64,000 nt of DNA from Chrysogorgia sp. JL179-B06 (lineage: Eukaryota > Cnidaria > Anthozoa > Scleralcyonacea > Chrysogorgiidae), in contig JAYKKM010000047.1 of assembly GCA_035772405.1 (NCBI GenBank), forward strand, positions 6,688,501 through 6,752,500, read 5' to 3'. This document shows positions 44,672 to 58,506 of this stretch, one piece after another. Numbering within the stretch: position 1 is the first letter of the stretch; each line of letters begins with the position of its first letter. A program made the position numbers and the translations under genes. The notes beneath the pieces are model-generated. The model saw only the letters and a program-made list of their open reading frames with translations. It had not been told where the DNA came from and did no database searches.

Positions 44672-46672
44672 ACAGAAAACGAATATGTATGGCTTAAAGT
44701 CCACGCGAAGCCCGCCACACGTACCAGAGTTGAAAGGCTTTGAAGACGACGTTATTAAGATGATCTCTAACACCCAATTCCGAGACGGCAACGACGAGTT
44801 TAGCAAATCTCTAGATGACGATAAACGGAAGATCACATCATCAAACAACCTCTTCGTCCCCGCGGACAAAACGAGAAATATGTACGAGATGGACGCGCCT
44901 ACATACATCAAGTTACTGACGGAAAACGTAACAAAAACCTATAAATTGGCAGAGGAGAATAGCATGAATAGTATCAACGATGAACTGAAACAAATAGCCG
45001 ACGGATTAAAGATAACTAGATAAGCAACCGTATAGAGACTATGGCGCAATCGAAAGCCTTCATATCCCTTAAAGACCACAAGGACAATTTCGAGAACCAC
45101 CCGCAATGCCGACTTATCAACCCTGCCAAGAGTAATCTCGGAAAGGTCAGCAAGTCCATTCTTGACCGTATCAACACCGATATCCGTAACGAAACCCGAA
45201 GCAACCAGTGGCGCAACTCCGACGATACGATATCGTGGTTTACCAATATACCCAACAAGAATAGACACACGTTTTTATCGTTCGACATCGTAAATTTTTA
45301 TCCATCCATTTCCGAGCAATTACTAGATGACGCCATCAATTGGTCCAAGCAATTCACCACCATTTCCGAAAACGACATCAAAATCATCAAACATGCAAGA
45401 AAATCCCTCCTTTTTAACAACGGCAAAGCATGGACAAAACAAAACTCGCTCAACTTTTTTGACGTAGCTATGACGGCGCCGAAATATGTGAACTAGTTGG
45501 CCTATTTTTCCTCAGCACGCTCGAGAACCGATTTGGAAACCAAATTGGATTATACCGAGACGACGGCCTAGCAGCTATCACCACCACCTCCGGAAGATTA
45601 GCTGACAAGGCGCGCAAAGATCTGATCCAAATCTTCGCAAATTTCGGCCTAAAAATCACGGCCGATGCTAACCTGAAACGCGTGAATTTCCTTGACATAA
45701 CGTTTGACCTAACTGACGGTACGTACAAACCATTCAGAAAACCTAACGACGAACCACTTTACGTTAACCGACTATCTAACCACCCCCCCCTCCATACTAC
45801 GCCAACTACCATTATCAATCAACAAACGCATCAACAAACTCTCATGCGACAAACGAACATTCGACGCTGCCGCACCGCTCTACAACGACGCCTTAAAACA
45901 CAGCAATTTTGACACAAACCTCACATACGAACCACCCGCGCAGAACGGAAACGACTACCCTAACTATAATCAGCAACGAAAACGGAACAGACAACGCAAC
46001 GCTATTTGGTATAACCCACCTTTTAGTAAGAAAACGTTCAAACGAACATAGGGCGAGACTTTCTATCACTACTTGACAAACATTTCCCCCCTTCCAACAA
46101 ACTATATAGCATATTCAACCGACATACTGTACGAGTCAGTTACAGCTGCCTACCTAACATGAAATCTTTTATTTCCCAACATAACAACAAAATACTCAAC
46201 CAACACACTAAACAACAAACGAACACTCAAAACACAAACGAATGCAACTGCAGACGACCAGACGAATGCCCAATCGAGAAGAAATGCCTGTCAGAAAGCG
46301 TGGTCTACCAAGCTGATGTTACCACAGTTGACAACAACAAGACGAAATCGTACGTAGGCGTAACGGGGCGGTCCATTCAAGAGCAGATACCGAAACCACA
46401 CAAAGTCGTTTTCACACAGAAAATACGCCGATGAAACGGAACTGTCAAAGTATATTTGGAAATTGAGTGATTCTAAGCGCGCGTTCAAGATAAATTGGTC
46501 GCTAAGAAAGAAAATTCCCGCCTACAAAATCGGCTCACGAAGGTGTAACTTGTGCTTGGAAGAAAAACTAATCCTACTGAAGGACCGAAAACACGAACTA
46601 CTGAACAGACGCTCTGAACTTTTTAGTAAATGCAGACACGTAACACGACACCTCGTTTCATCATGTAAATAG
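44672..46672 (+). pseudogene. PLE 1, plus copy: reverse transcriptase and GIY-YIG, frameshifted
   Basis: Begins inside the N-terminal domain (KGFEDDVIKMISN, LFVPADKTRNMYEM), then RT: KAFISLKDHKDNFENHPQCR, SFDIVNFYPSISEQLL (first catalytic Asp), and GLYRDDGL (catalytic DD). The linker has ECNCRRPDECPIEKKC, and the endonuclease starts at VVYQADV...SYVGVTG with the CNLCLEEKLILLK tail ending at 46,672. Frames shift near 45,020, 45,475 (about ten bases lost before GAEICELVG-like sequence), 45,785 (in a C run) and 46,390. PLEs encode RT plus GIY-YIG endonuclease and copy themselves by target-primed reverse transcription. A hammerhead follows at 46,691. Confidence 0.9.
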
Positions 46673-46690
46673 AGTTTAACTAGATCGAGT

Positions 46691-46742
46691 CTGTCAGTTG
46701 CCTGACGATCGCGTATAAGCGTGAAACTCGAGTAGCGACAGC
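46691..46742 (+). ncRNA. Hammerhead ribozyme at PLE 1 3' end
   Basis: Core CTGACGA (46,702-46,708) and GAAA (46,723-46,726). Stem II is CGC/GCG with loop GTATAA. Stem III is minimal (CT/AG). Stem I pairs GC/GC and CTGTC/GACAG around a bulge. Predicted cut follows TA at 46,734. All invariant core bases are present. Short stem III is typical of PLE-borne hammerheads. Confidence 0.85.
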
Positions 46743-47214
<472 letters not shown>

Positions 47215-47306
47215 TAGATAAAATGAAGCGAATAGTTTGCAATCGTCTAAGAGTGCTCAATACCTTGAGTGGTAGAGCGAATTGTACAACTTATGAACTT
47301 AAAATA

Positions 47307-47356
47307 TTGTTTGCTACTCCGAGTTTCACGCAAGTGCGATCATCAGGCAATAGTGG
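47307..47356 (-). ncRNA. Hammerhead ribozyme at PLE 2 minus 3' end
   Basis: Minus strand: CTGATGA (47,346-47,340), stem II CGC/GCG with loop ACTT, GAAA (47,327-47,324), stem III CT/AG, cut after TA at 47,315, stem I TTGC/GCAA. Identical over the core to 49,633-49,680. Confidence 0.87.
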
Positions 47357-47390
47357 AACTAATTCTGTAGTCCGTCTTTTATAGTATGCG

Positions 47391-48330
47391 TTACGTCATG
47401 GTGTGATGGGAGGCCTTATGAGTCATCACTTTTTTCTTCGCGCGGCGGCTGATTGTTATGTTAAATCTGTTTTGATGGCGGCATTTTGAAACGAGTTCCG
47501 ATCTTTTGTTTAGTAAAGTTTGTTTGTTCGCTTTCATGATGTAAAGTTTTTCCTCGAGGCACAAATTACAACGTTTTCCTCCACTTCTGTATGCTGCGGC
47601 TCGTTTTGCCACTGACCAATTGATCTTGAAATTCCGGTTCTTATTTTTAAGATCCCATATGTATTTAGAAAGTTCTGTTTCGTTCGAGTGTTTCTTGTGT
47701 TGAAAAGATTTTGTGTGGTCTCTGTACCGTGCCAATGTATTGCTTCGATTGACCGTTGTCAGTTGATGTTACGATTGCTTTATAGACCAAGCTGCTTGTC
47801 AGACATTTTCCATCTAATGGGCATTCTTCTTTTTTCCTGCAGTTGCACTTATCATCGGTTTCACGAGGGCGGTTTGCATTTGAAAGGATTCGCGCGTTGT
47901 GCTTCATGATGGTGCTTTTCATGTTATCCATACACGTGTAACTTATTTTGATGGTGTTCCGATTAAAAATTTTGTGAAGGGCGTTCGATGGAGGAAAATT
48001 CTTGTCAACAAGTTGGAGAAAATTGCGGCCGATGTTTGTCCGTACGTTTTTGATAAAGGGTGGGTTAAACCAAATTATATTCCTTTTTCTGCGTTTCTGC
48101 GAAGGTGAAGAGCGCGTTGTTTCTTCGGAAGTGTAGTGCACGGTTTCGTTGAAATGGCTTCGCTTAAGAGCATCATTATATAGTGGTGCGGCTGATTCAA
48201 AAGGTGTTTCGTCTGAGGAGAGGAGTGAAACTCGTTTGCTAACTGCTGATGGAAGGTGTTTCAAAATTGTTGGTGGGTGGTTTGAGAGGTTGCTAATATA
48301 TTGCGGCTCGTCGTTTGTGGCTTTCTATAT
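47391..48330 (-). pseudogene. PLE 2, minus copy (truncated RT, frameshifted endonuclease)
   Basis: The minus frame runs from YxKPNDEPQYISNLSNHPPT-like sequence near 48,330 through LPSAVSKRVSLLSSDETPFE, the zinc motif CNCRKKEECPLDGKC, LVYKAIVTSTDNGQSKQYIG and then, after a deletion near 47,730, RDHTKSFQHKKHSNETELSK to the tail. The first 48,330 bases of similarity end inside the RT after the catalytic YRDDG, so no RT activity is possible. Its 5' end is joined to the plus copy. Confidence 0.88.
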
Positions 48331-49572
48331 GGCGAACACGGTACATTTGATGTTACTATGGGTAGCTACGACGGCGCAGAAGTGTGTGAATTGATTGGAT
48401 TGTTCATTTTGAACGAGCTAAGCAAGAGATTCGAGAAGGCCAACGTGGGACTCTACAGAGACGACGGACTGATCCTTCTTAAAAACCACACCGCTAGGCT
48501 AGCTGACAAAGCAAGAAAAGACTTACATAACATGTTCAATCAAGTCGGATTAAGATTTACAGCGCAAACCAACCAGCAAACTGTCAACTTCCTGGACGTC
48601 ACCTTCGATTTACACAATGGAAAACATCAGCCATATAGAAAGCCAAACGACGAGCCGCAATATATTAGCAACCTCTCAAACCACCCACCAACAATTTTGA
48701 AACACCTTCCATCAGCAGTTAGCAAACGAGTTTCACTCCTCTCCTCAGACGAAACATCTTTTGAATCAGCCGCACCACTATATAATGATGCTCTCAAGCG
48801 AAGCCATTTCAACGAAACCGTGCACTACACTTCCGAAGAAACAACGCGCTCTTCACCTTCGCAGAAACGCAGAAAAAGGAATATAATTTGGTTTAACCCA
48901 CCCTTTAGCAAAAACGTACGGACAAACATCGGCCGCAATTTTCTCCAACTTGTTGACAAGAATTTTCCTCCATCGAACGCCCTTCACAAAATATTTAATC
49001 GGAACACCATCAAAATAAGTTACACGTGTATGGATAACATGAAAAGCACCATCATGAAGCACAACGCGCGAATCCTTTCAAATGCAAACCGCCCTCGTGA
49101 AACCGATGATAAGTGCAACTGCAGGAAAAAAGAAGAATGCCCATTAGATGGAAAATGTCTGACAAGCAGCTTGGTCTATAAAGCAATCGTAACATCAACT
49201 GACAACGGTCAATCGAAGCAATACATTGGCATGACGGCAAATACATTCAAAGAACGGTACAGAAACCACACAAAATCTTTTCAACACAAGAAACACTCGA
49301 ACGAAACAGAACTTTCTAAATACATATGGGATCTTAAAAATAAGAACCGGAATTTCAAGATCATTTGGTCAGTGGCAAAACGAGCCGCAGCATACAGAAG
49401 TGGAGGAAAACGTTGTAATTTGTGCCTCGAGGAAAAACTTTACATCATGAAAGCGAACAAACAAACTTTACTAAACAAAAGATCGGAACTCGTTTCAAAA
49501 TGCCGCCATCAAAACAGATTTAACATAACAATCAAAATATTTCATAACAAAGAAAAAAGTGATGACTCATAA
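48331..49572 (+). CDS. PLE 2, plus copy: RT C-terminal half and GIY-YIG endonuclease
   Basis: One open frame of about 415 codons begins at the junction with GEHGTFDVTMGSYDGAE-like sequence, so it lacks the RT N-terminal half (including the first catalytic Asp). It contains GLYRDDGL, the RT thumb (NFLDVTFDLHNGKHQPYRKP), the zinc-like CNCRKKEECPLDGKC, and the GIY-YIG module: LVYKAIVT...YIGMTANTFKERYRNH, SNETELSKYIW, and CNLCLEEKLYIMKAN. It stops at 49,572, 61 bases before its hammerhead. The intact frame means the insertion is recent. The protein alone would be an endonuclease with a partial RT. Confidence 0.88.
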   Translation, partial: GEHGTFDVTMGSYDGAEVCELIGLFILNELSKRFEKANVGLYRDDGLILLKNHTARLADKARKDLHNMFNQVGLRFTAQTNQQTVNFLDVTFDLHNGKHQPYRKPNDEPQYISNLSNHPPTILKHLPSAVSKRVSLLSSDETSFESAAPLYNDALKRSHFNETVHYTSEETTRSSPSQKRRKRNIIWFNPPFSKNVRTNIGRNFLQLVDKNFPPSNALHKIFNRNTIKISYTCMDNMKSTIMKHNARILSNANRPRETDDKCNCRKKEECPLDGKCLTSSLVYKAIVTSTDNGQSKQYIGMTANTFKERYRNHTKSFQHKKHSNETELSKYIWDLKNKNRNFKIIWSVAKRAAAYRSGGKRCNLCLEEKLYIMKANKQTLLNKRSELVSKCRHQNRFNITIKIFHNKEKSDDS

Positions 49573-49632
49573 GACCTCCCACACACCATGACGTAACGCA
49601 TACTATAAAAGAAGGACTACAGAATCAGTTCC

Positions 49633-49680
49633 ACTATTGCCTGATGATCGCACTTGCGTGAAACTCGGAGTAGCAAACAA
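49633..49680 (+). ncRNA. Hammerhead ribozyme at PLE 2 plus 3' end
   Basis: CTGATGA 49,641-49,647; stem II CGC/GCG, loop ACTT; GAAA 49,660-49,663; stem III CT/AG with loop CGG; cut predicted after A 49,672; stem I TTGC/GCAA. The 10.1-11.1 position is a U-U mismatch, which may lower activity. Confidence 0.87.
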
Positions 49681-49699
49681 TATTTTAAGTTCATAAGTT

Positions 49700-49827
<128 letters not shown>

Positions 49828-49893
49828 TAAAACGAATGTGATGTTGTTCACGGAACGTTGAAAGTGCTCAATACCATAAAGGTTAGAGCGAAT

Positions 49894-50028
49894 ATATAGT
49901 GAAAGTGGTCTTACCTCAAAATGATAAAAGCCGCAACTGTCAGTTTCACGCAAGGCGATCTTCGCCTGAAGAACGCCATGCGTGAAACTGACAGTTGCGG
50001 CTTTTATCATTTTGAGGTAAGACCACTT

Positions 50029-50037
<9 letters not shown>
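49894..50037. repeat. Long hairpin between (TA)n tracts
   Basis: The left arm (TATAGTGAAAGTGGTCTTAC, CTCAAAATGATAAAAGCCGC, AACTGTCAGTTTCACGCA) is inverted at 49,979-50,037. The centre (GGCGATCTTCGCCTGAAGAA region) is asymmetric. Each arm carries a hammerhead-like core. Confidence 0.88.
49961..50001 (+). ncRNA. Hammerhead ribozyme inside the hairpin
   Basis: CTGAAGA (49,966-49,972; position 7 may be any base), stem II ACGC/GCGT with a three-base loop, GAAA (49,984-49,987), stem III CT/AG with loop GAC, cut predicted after T 49,996, stem I CGC/GCG. The minus-strand half reads GCGAAGA, lacking the U of the core, so only the plus half is complete. Confidence 0.72.

Positions 50038-50125
<88 letters not shown>
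50034..50125. repeat. (TA)n, left border of the SINE array
   Basis: About 45 TA units directly after the hairpin. Confidence 0.95.
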
Positions 50126-50126
<1 letters not shown>

Positions 50127-52186
50127 TAATATTGGGCATTTCACTCGATTGAACAACAGGACTAAGGATTTATGGTGAAGGAAAATTTCGAGTGTGGAAA
50201 TATATACATTTTAAGACCTAACCGGGACCAGTTGCGAAAAATGCAACTTAGCGGCCTTCCGGTCAGGAATTGAACCCGCGACCCTGCGATGCTAGTGCAG
50301 TGCTCTGACCACTGAGCTACGGAAATCGTTGCCGAGAGCCTAGTCACGAGTCCTGTATATAACGGTGGTAATGCCGGGATAAGATTCTGGTATATTATAG
50401 GTAATATTGGGCATTTCACTCGATTGAACAACAGGACTAAGGATTTATGGTGAAGGAAAATTTCGAGTGTGGAAATATATACATTTTAAGACCTAACCGG
50501 GACCAGTTGCGAAAAATGCAACTTAGCGGCCTTCCGGTCAGGAATTGAACCCGCGACCCTGCGATGCTAGTGCAGTGCTCTGACCACTGAGCTACGGAAA
50601 TCGTTGCCGAGAGCCTAGTCACGAGTCCTGTATATAACGGTGGTAATGCCGGGATAAGATTCTGGTATATTATAGGTAATATTGGGCATTTCACTCGATT
50701 GAACAACAGGACTAAGGATTTATGGTGAAGGAAAATTTCGAGTGTGGAAATATATACATTTTAAGACCTAACCGGGACCAGTTGCGAAAAATGCAACTTA
50801 GCGGCCTTCCGGTCAGGAATTGAACCCGCGACCCTGCGATGCTAGTGCAGTGCTCTGACCACTGAGCTACGGAAATCGTTGCCGAGAGCCTAGTCACGAG
50901 TCCTGTATATAACGGTGGTAATGCCGGGATAAGATTCTGGTATATTATAGGTAATATTGGGCATTTCACTCGATTGAACAACAGGACTAAGGATTTATGG
51001 TGAAGGAAAATTTCGAGTGTGGAAATATATACATTTTAAGACCTAACCGGGACCAGTTGCGAAAAATGCAACTTAGCGGCCTTCCGGTCAGGAATTGAAC
51101 CCGCGACCCTGCGATGCTAGTGCAGTGCTCTGACCACTGAGCTACGGAAATCGTTGCCGAGAGCCTAGTCACGAGTCCTGTATATAACGGTGGTAATGCC
51201 GGGATAAGATTCTGGTATATTATAGGTAATATTGGGCATTTCACTCGATTGAACAACAGGACTAAGGATTTATGGTGAAGGAAAATTTCGAGTGTGGAAA
51301 TATATACATTTTAAGACCTAACCGGGACCAGTTGCGAAAAATGCAACTTAGCGGCCTTCCGGTCAGGAATTGAACCCGCGACCCTGCGATGCTAGTGCAG
51401 TGCTCTGACCACTGAGCTACGGAAATCGTTGCCGAGAGCCTAGTCACGAGTCCTGTATATAACGGTGGTAATGCCGGGATAAGATTCTGGTATATTATAG
51501 GTAATATTGGGCATTTCACTCGATTGAACAACAGGACTAAGGATTTATGGTGAAGGAAAATTTCGAGTGTGGAAATATATACATTTTAAGACCTAACCGG
51601 GACCAGTTGCGAAAAATGCAACTTAGCGGCCTTCCGGTCAGGAATTGAACCCGCGACCCTGCGATGCTAGTGCAGTGCTCTGACCCACTGAGCTACGGAA
51701 ATCGTTGCCGAGAGCCTAGTCACGAGTCCTGTATATAACGGTGGTAATGCCGGGATAAGATTCTGGTATATTATAGGTAATATTGGGCATTTCACTCGAT
51801 TGAACAACAGGACTAAGGATTTATGGTGAAGGAAAATTTCGAGTGTGGAAATATATACATTTTAAGACCTAACCGGGACCAGTTGCGAAAAATGCAACTT
51901 AGCGGCCTTCCGGTCAGGAATTGAACCCGCGACCCTGCGATGCTAGTGCAGTGCTCTGACCACTGAGCTACGGAAATCGTTGCCGAGAGCCTAGTCACGA
52001 GTCCTGTATATAACGGTGGTAATGCCGGGATAAGATTCTGGTATATTATAGGTAATATTGGGCATTTCACTCGATTGAACAACAGGACTAAGGATTTATG
52101 GTGAAGGAAAATTTCGAGTGTGGAAATATATACATTTTAAGACCTAACCGGGACCAGTTGCGAAAAATGCAACTTAGCGGCCTTAT
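50126..52186 (-). mobile_element. Tandem SINE array, minus half (seven full units)
   Basis: 275-bp units with almost no differences. tRNA-Ala-like heads on the minus strand lie at about 50,254-50,328, then every 275 bases (50,529, 50,804, 51,079, 51,354, 51,629 with one extra C, 51,905). The eighth unit breaks off at GCGGCCTTA (52,186). Each head has A box and B box analogues and an AGC anticodon loop, but the acceptor stem does not pair fully. The repeated 89-codon frames are read-throughs of this RNA-type sequence. Confidence 0.93.
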
Positions 52187-54462
<2,276 letters not shown>

Positions 54463-54469
54463 CAAAATC

Positions 54470-55020
54470 GTGATTCTTATTTTAAGAAAAAAAAATATTG
54501 TTTTAAGCAAGATATTGCTTTAAAACAAGTATAATCATTCTTGTCCATATAGTGAGAATATTATTCTTATCAAGAATGCCATTCTTGCCAAGAATATTAT
54601 TCTTGTCAAGAACATTATTCTTGACAAGAACATATGTGCTTTAAATAAGCAATATATTTCTTATCCGATTCTTATTTTAAGGAAAACAATTCTTGTTTTG
54701 AGCAAAAAAATGGCTTAAAAACTAGTAAAATTATTCTTGTCCATATAGTAAGAATATTATTCTTAGCAAGAATATATTCTTACCAAGAATATAATTCTTA
54801 CCCGATTCTTGTTTTAAGAAAATAATTCTAATTTTAAGAAAATATTTGCCTAAATTGAGCAATTTTATTCTTGCCTGCATATTAAGTAATAATATAATTA
54901 TTGGCAAGAATCTTTCAAGAATATTTGTGCTCAAAACAAGTAATATCCTAAGCAAACTGAATTTGTCTAGTCTAGCATTTGATTCTTACTTTTATATAAA
55001 CTGCAAGAATCGCAACCACA
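54470..55020. repeat. Subterminal ATTCTT array, left
   Basis: Repeated AAGAATATTATTCTT-type palindromes and TTCTTGTTTTAAG units, about 15 in 550 bases. Confidence 0.8.
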
Positions 55021-55259
55021 AACATTATTAACATCTTAGAACATGTATATAAATATACAAACATTTATTTAAATAAATAAAATTCAAGATTATAGTCCTA
55101 CATGAAAATACTTCGAACAAATTAAATGTTATAACCATGCATGCCAAGTATAACTGTATGCAAAAGTACAGGTCCCCTTATATACACTGTAAATATTTAA
55201 AACTATTATTAAAACTATAAATATTAATGCAGGATTAGTGAAAATGTATAGCAGTCTGC

Positions 55260-56760
55260 CCGGGTACCCGAGCTGGCTCGCCTCCATATAAACACCACCT
55301 AAGGTATAATTAGATATAGGTCTTTTGGATAAAGATGGCAGACATCACAGGAACGAGGCTTATGGGTCAAAATTACTTGTTTTGTCTCAGTCCAAACAAC
55401 AAATGAATATATGTATAGCAAATTTCAATTGTTCACCCTGAGCTTATTTTTGACCCACAAGCCTTGTTTCAGCTGCAATCTTTACGAAAAAGGTTTATAA
55501 ATAATGTTAACAGCCATTCCATTGTGACTCGCGTGACCAAGTCACAACATTTTAGGGTGAAAAGGGGTGTTTTCTGCTACTTCTGATTTAGAAAAAAGCA
55601 AACTTGCTTCAGACAAGAAACCCCCTTGGGAGATGTTAAAGTTGATATATTTAATTCCGAATAATTATATTCAAGGCCTCAGATATAGCGACTTACTTTT
55701 TGTGACTCGCGTGACAGCCACGAATAAGAATTTTTCACTTAATGGCGTTCCTACCTAATTTCCTGGTGATTTATTAATTTTATTTAATTCTAACCTTTGT
55801 AGGACTTATAAATAACTATGGTACTATAACACGTCAGTGAAATTTCAACAAAATCATGTTTGGTCAAATAGATAATGCCGCCAGTTTAATGTGACTCGCG
55901 TGACACAAAAATGTGACTCGCATGACCAGTGGCAATTAACATACAAACATTTTGAATTGTGAATGCCTGTCAACAAATATTCACTCAAAATAGCTAAAAT
56001 ATGGAATGTTAAATAATACACAGTAGCTGTGCTAAAATTCCAAGTAACATGTTCATTTTAATTAGCTTCCTGTATACGATCAAAATCCTCATTGGTCAGC
56101 TTGACTAGCTGTTGAGCATCTGGAGGATGAAACTGGCCTAGGTGATTCAATTTTAACTAAAACATCTTCAACAGAAATAGAATCAACATCGGTTGTTGTT
56201 TTGAAGCTGTTTATACTCCTGTCGCTGTTTGGTGGATAAATTCCATTCTGACCTGCTCAGATGTTTCTATGTCAAGGACTCGACCAACAAACGAGTAATC
56301 AGTTGGTTTCCAATAGACAGCATACCACTGCATACCTTGTTTTTCACTTGTTATTACTTATTAAAAGTGCCAGATTTGTGTGCAGAAAACTGCAAGCATG
56401 AATTGAAAAATACATGTTTTGGGTTGCCATGGTAACTAGGTGTGTAGTTTTGAACACATATTGCAAGTTAGGATCATTGCCCAACATGCTGTTTTGAATA
56501 CTTGAAAGAACTCAGTAATTTTACCCATGTATTTTTAGTGAAAACATGGTGTTCACATAATGACCCCCAAGGCGTGACTCGCGTGACCAAACTTGAGGGT
56601 GATTTTTCTTCGGAACCACTGAGAATATTTTTTTTATTTTTCTGGGACAGGTTCCAATAATTAACAGTACCAAGTTACCATAGTCTCAAAGAACTAGTTA
56701 AAATTGAAAGTGAATGAGAAAACTTTATGTAAGAATATTGTGACTCGTGTGACTCTGAAA
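55260..56760. repeat. Region with six GTGACTCGCGTGAC motifs
   Basis: The 14-15-base motif occurs at about 55,523, 55,701, 55,890, 55,911 (one change), 56,573 and 56,739 (one change), all on the plus strand. Around them are blocks such as GAGGGTGxTTTT. In one frame the motif reads VTRVT. No continuous ORF joins them. Confidence 0.7.
56089..56257 (-). CDS. Possible terminal exon, unrecognised
   Basis: The minus frame GIYPPNSDRSINSFKTTTDV, then DSISVEDVLVKIESPRPVSS ends in TGA and is preceded by an AG acceptor-like site. Ser/Thr-rich tail, about 55 residues. Possibly the last exon of a gene carried by the 7.1-kb element; nothing confirms expression. Confidence 0.2.
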
Positions 56761-57950
56761 TGAGGGTGTTTTCATTCTCGGCTAACACAAAGCCGATACC
56801 TCATTTTGAGCTTTCAGACATGAAATAAGTTAGTAATTAACAAGGGTAAGCTGGAATCGTAAAATATTTAAAGAATTTTGTCTTGTGGCAAAACATATGG
56901 TCTTTTTATTATAAAGTAGCAGTATTTACCTTAATATATGCAAAATTATCTGTTCTTAATTCCATTCCCATAATGCCCTTGGGCAATTGTGGTTAATTAT
57001 TTTTTTCATTCCAGAGGGGCTAGGTATTGTAGAACCCAAAAATAGTATTGTAAGGACTGTGATGTTACTTTTATTTTTTTTCAATGGTGTGCCATTTCTG
57101 TGGAATGGCTGTTAAGGTTATGATGTTGCTGTAATGTTAATGCAATAAATTTTCCTTCTCTACAGTAATAATAAAAATAATCATATCAATGTACATTAGC
57201 TTCTCTCAGCTTTGTAAGTTGTAATTTTGTCATCTTCCTTCCAGTTCCAACCATATTGTTATTTCCTGTGAATTCCACTGTCCTTTGGATAATATTATCC
57301 TGATCAAGACATACCTGTATATGGTACTATCAGCTAAAAACAAAAGATGCACAATAAGAATAAATAAAATTAATAAGAATAATTAGGGAGTAAAGATGTA
57401 AATTAGGTTGCCCTGAAGTTGTTTGCAGTTCGCAGTGCCATCTGCTAACATTCAGATGGTTGCAAAATGATCCTGACACTCAGTCACGGCAACCTGAACC
57501 AGAAATTCTGGATGTTTAAAATTTAATTATGCATTGCATGGCAGTATACAGTATATGTAATAGCTGTAACAGAATGCCATTTCATTCAAATCCAAACATA
57601 ACAGAAGCTTTTATTAAACAACACGATAACAACCTTTTAATATAAAAAACCTTATACTGGTACTTTATTATACAATATATGTATAAAATATATGTAGAAG
57701 AGTATTTTACCAGGAAACTATTAAGGAACCGGTCTCACCAATTGAAATACACCAGCCATGCAACTTTTAAAACAATAACATGCATTTCCTTATTTCATAT
57801 TGGATCTGCCCTGCAGTACAATATGCATGTTTGGATGGGCAAGCTTAATGCTAAATATTGACTTTAATAATATATATTTAACTGCTCTTGAAGTTTTGTT
57901 CGGTTGAGTCTGTGGCATGTTGTTCGAACTGGAGATACACTGTATCTTAC
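56760..57950. other. No gene seen
   Basis: AT-rich interior of the 7.1-kb element with short frames only. Confidence 0.45.
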
Positions 57951-57956
57951 TTAATA

Positions 57957-58225
57957 TCTGGAGTTGGTTGTTCAAAGCCTGGATAGCTTATCCCATGGAT
58001 AAATCCTATCCAGTGAATATATATTTCTATCCACTGAATGACCATCTAAGAAAAATAGCAGGTAAATATCACCAGCCATGTTTTCAACAACATATTCAAC
58101 TAATGGTGGTATTCACTCACTATTTTACTGAGATGGCCATTCACTTCAGTGGATAGAAAATATATTCACTGGATAAGCTATATATATAGCTTATATATAT
58201 AAGGATTTGAACAACCAACCCCAGG
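57957..58225. mobile_element. Fold-back MITE with GTTGGTTGTTCAAA ends
   Basis: CTGGAGTTGGTTGTTCAAA on the left and TTTGAACAACCAACCCCAG on the right, with further inverted pieces (TATCCAGTGAATATATATTT / AAATATATTCACTGGATA, GGATAGCTTATCC / GGATAAGCTAT). No ORF of note. Confidence 0.8.
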
Positions 58226-58506
58226 ACTTATCTACAAGCAAATATCACTCATGTTAATGAACTAGTTCTGAATCCAGAGGATATAAGTATTAAGTACAGT
58301 ATATATTTCCTGATAATTTCCAGTAAACATACATGTATAACAAAATATATATTTAATATTTTAATATATAAAACATAAAACAAAAAGTACAGTGCAATGC
58401 AATAGGGTATACATGTACATGTATACGAGACTGCTTTTACACTGCATTAAATTCCCATGTTTGGATACTTTTATCCAAACACAAGTATAATTAATATATT
58501 TCACTG

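Noticed and set aside
44445..45023. A single 192-codon protein across 44,445-45,023
   Set aside because: The first third is antisense to the minus PLE copy; only the part after 44,671 is the real N-terminal domain of the plus PLE.
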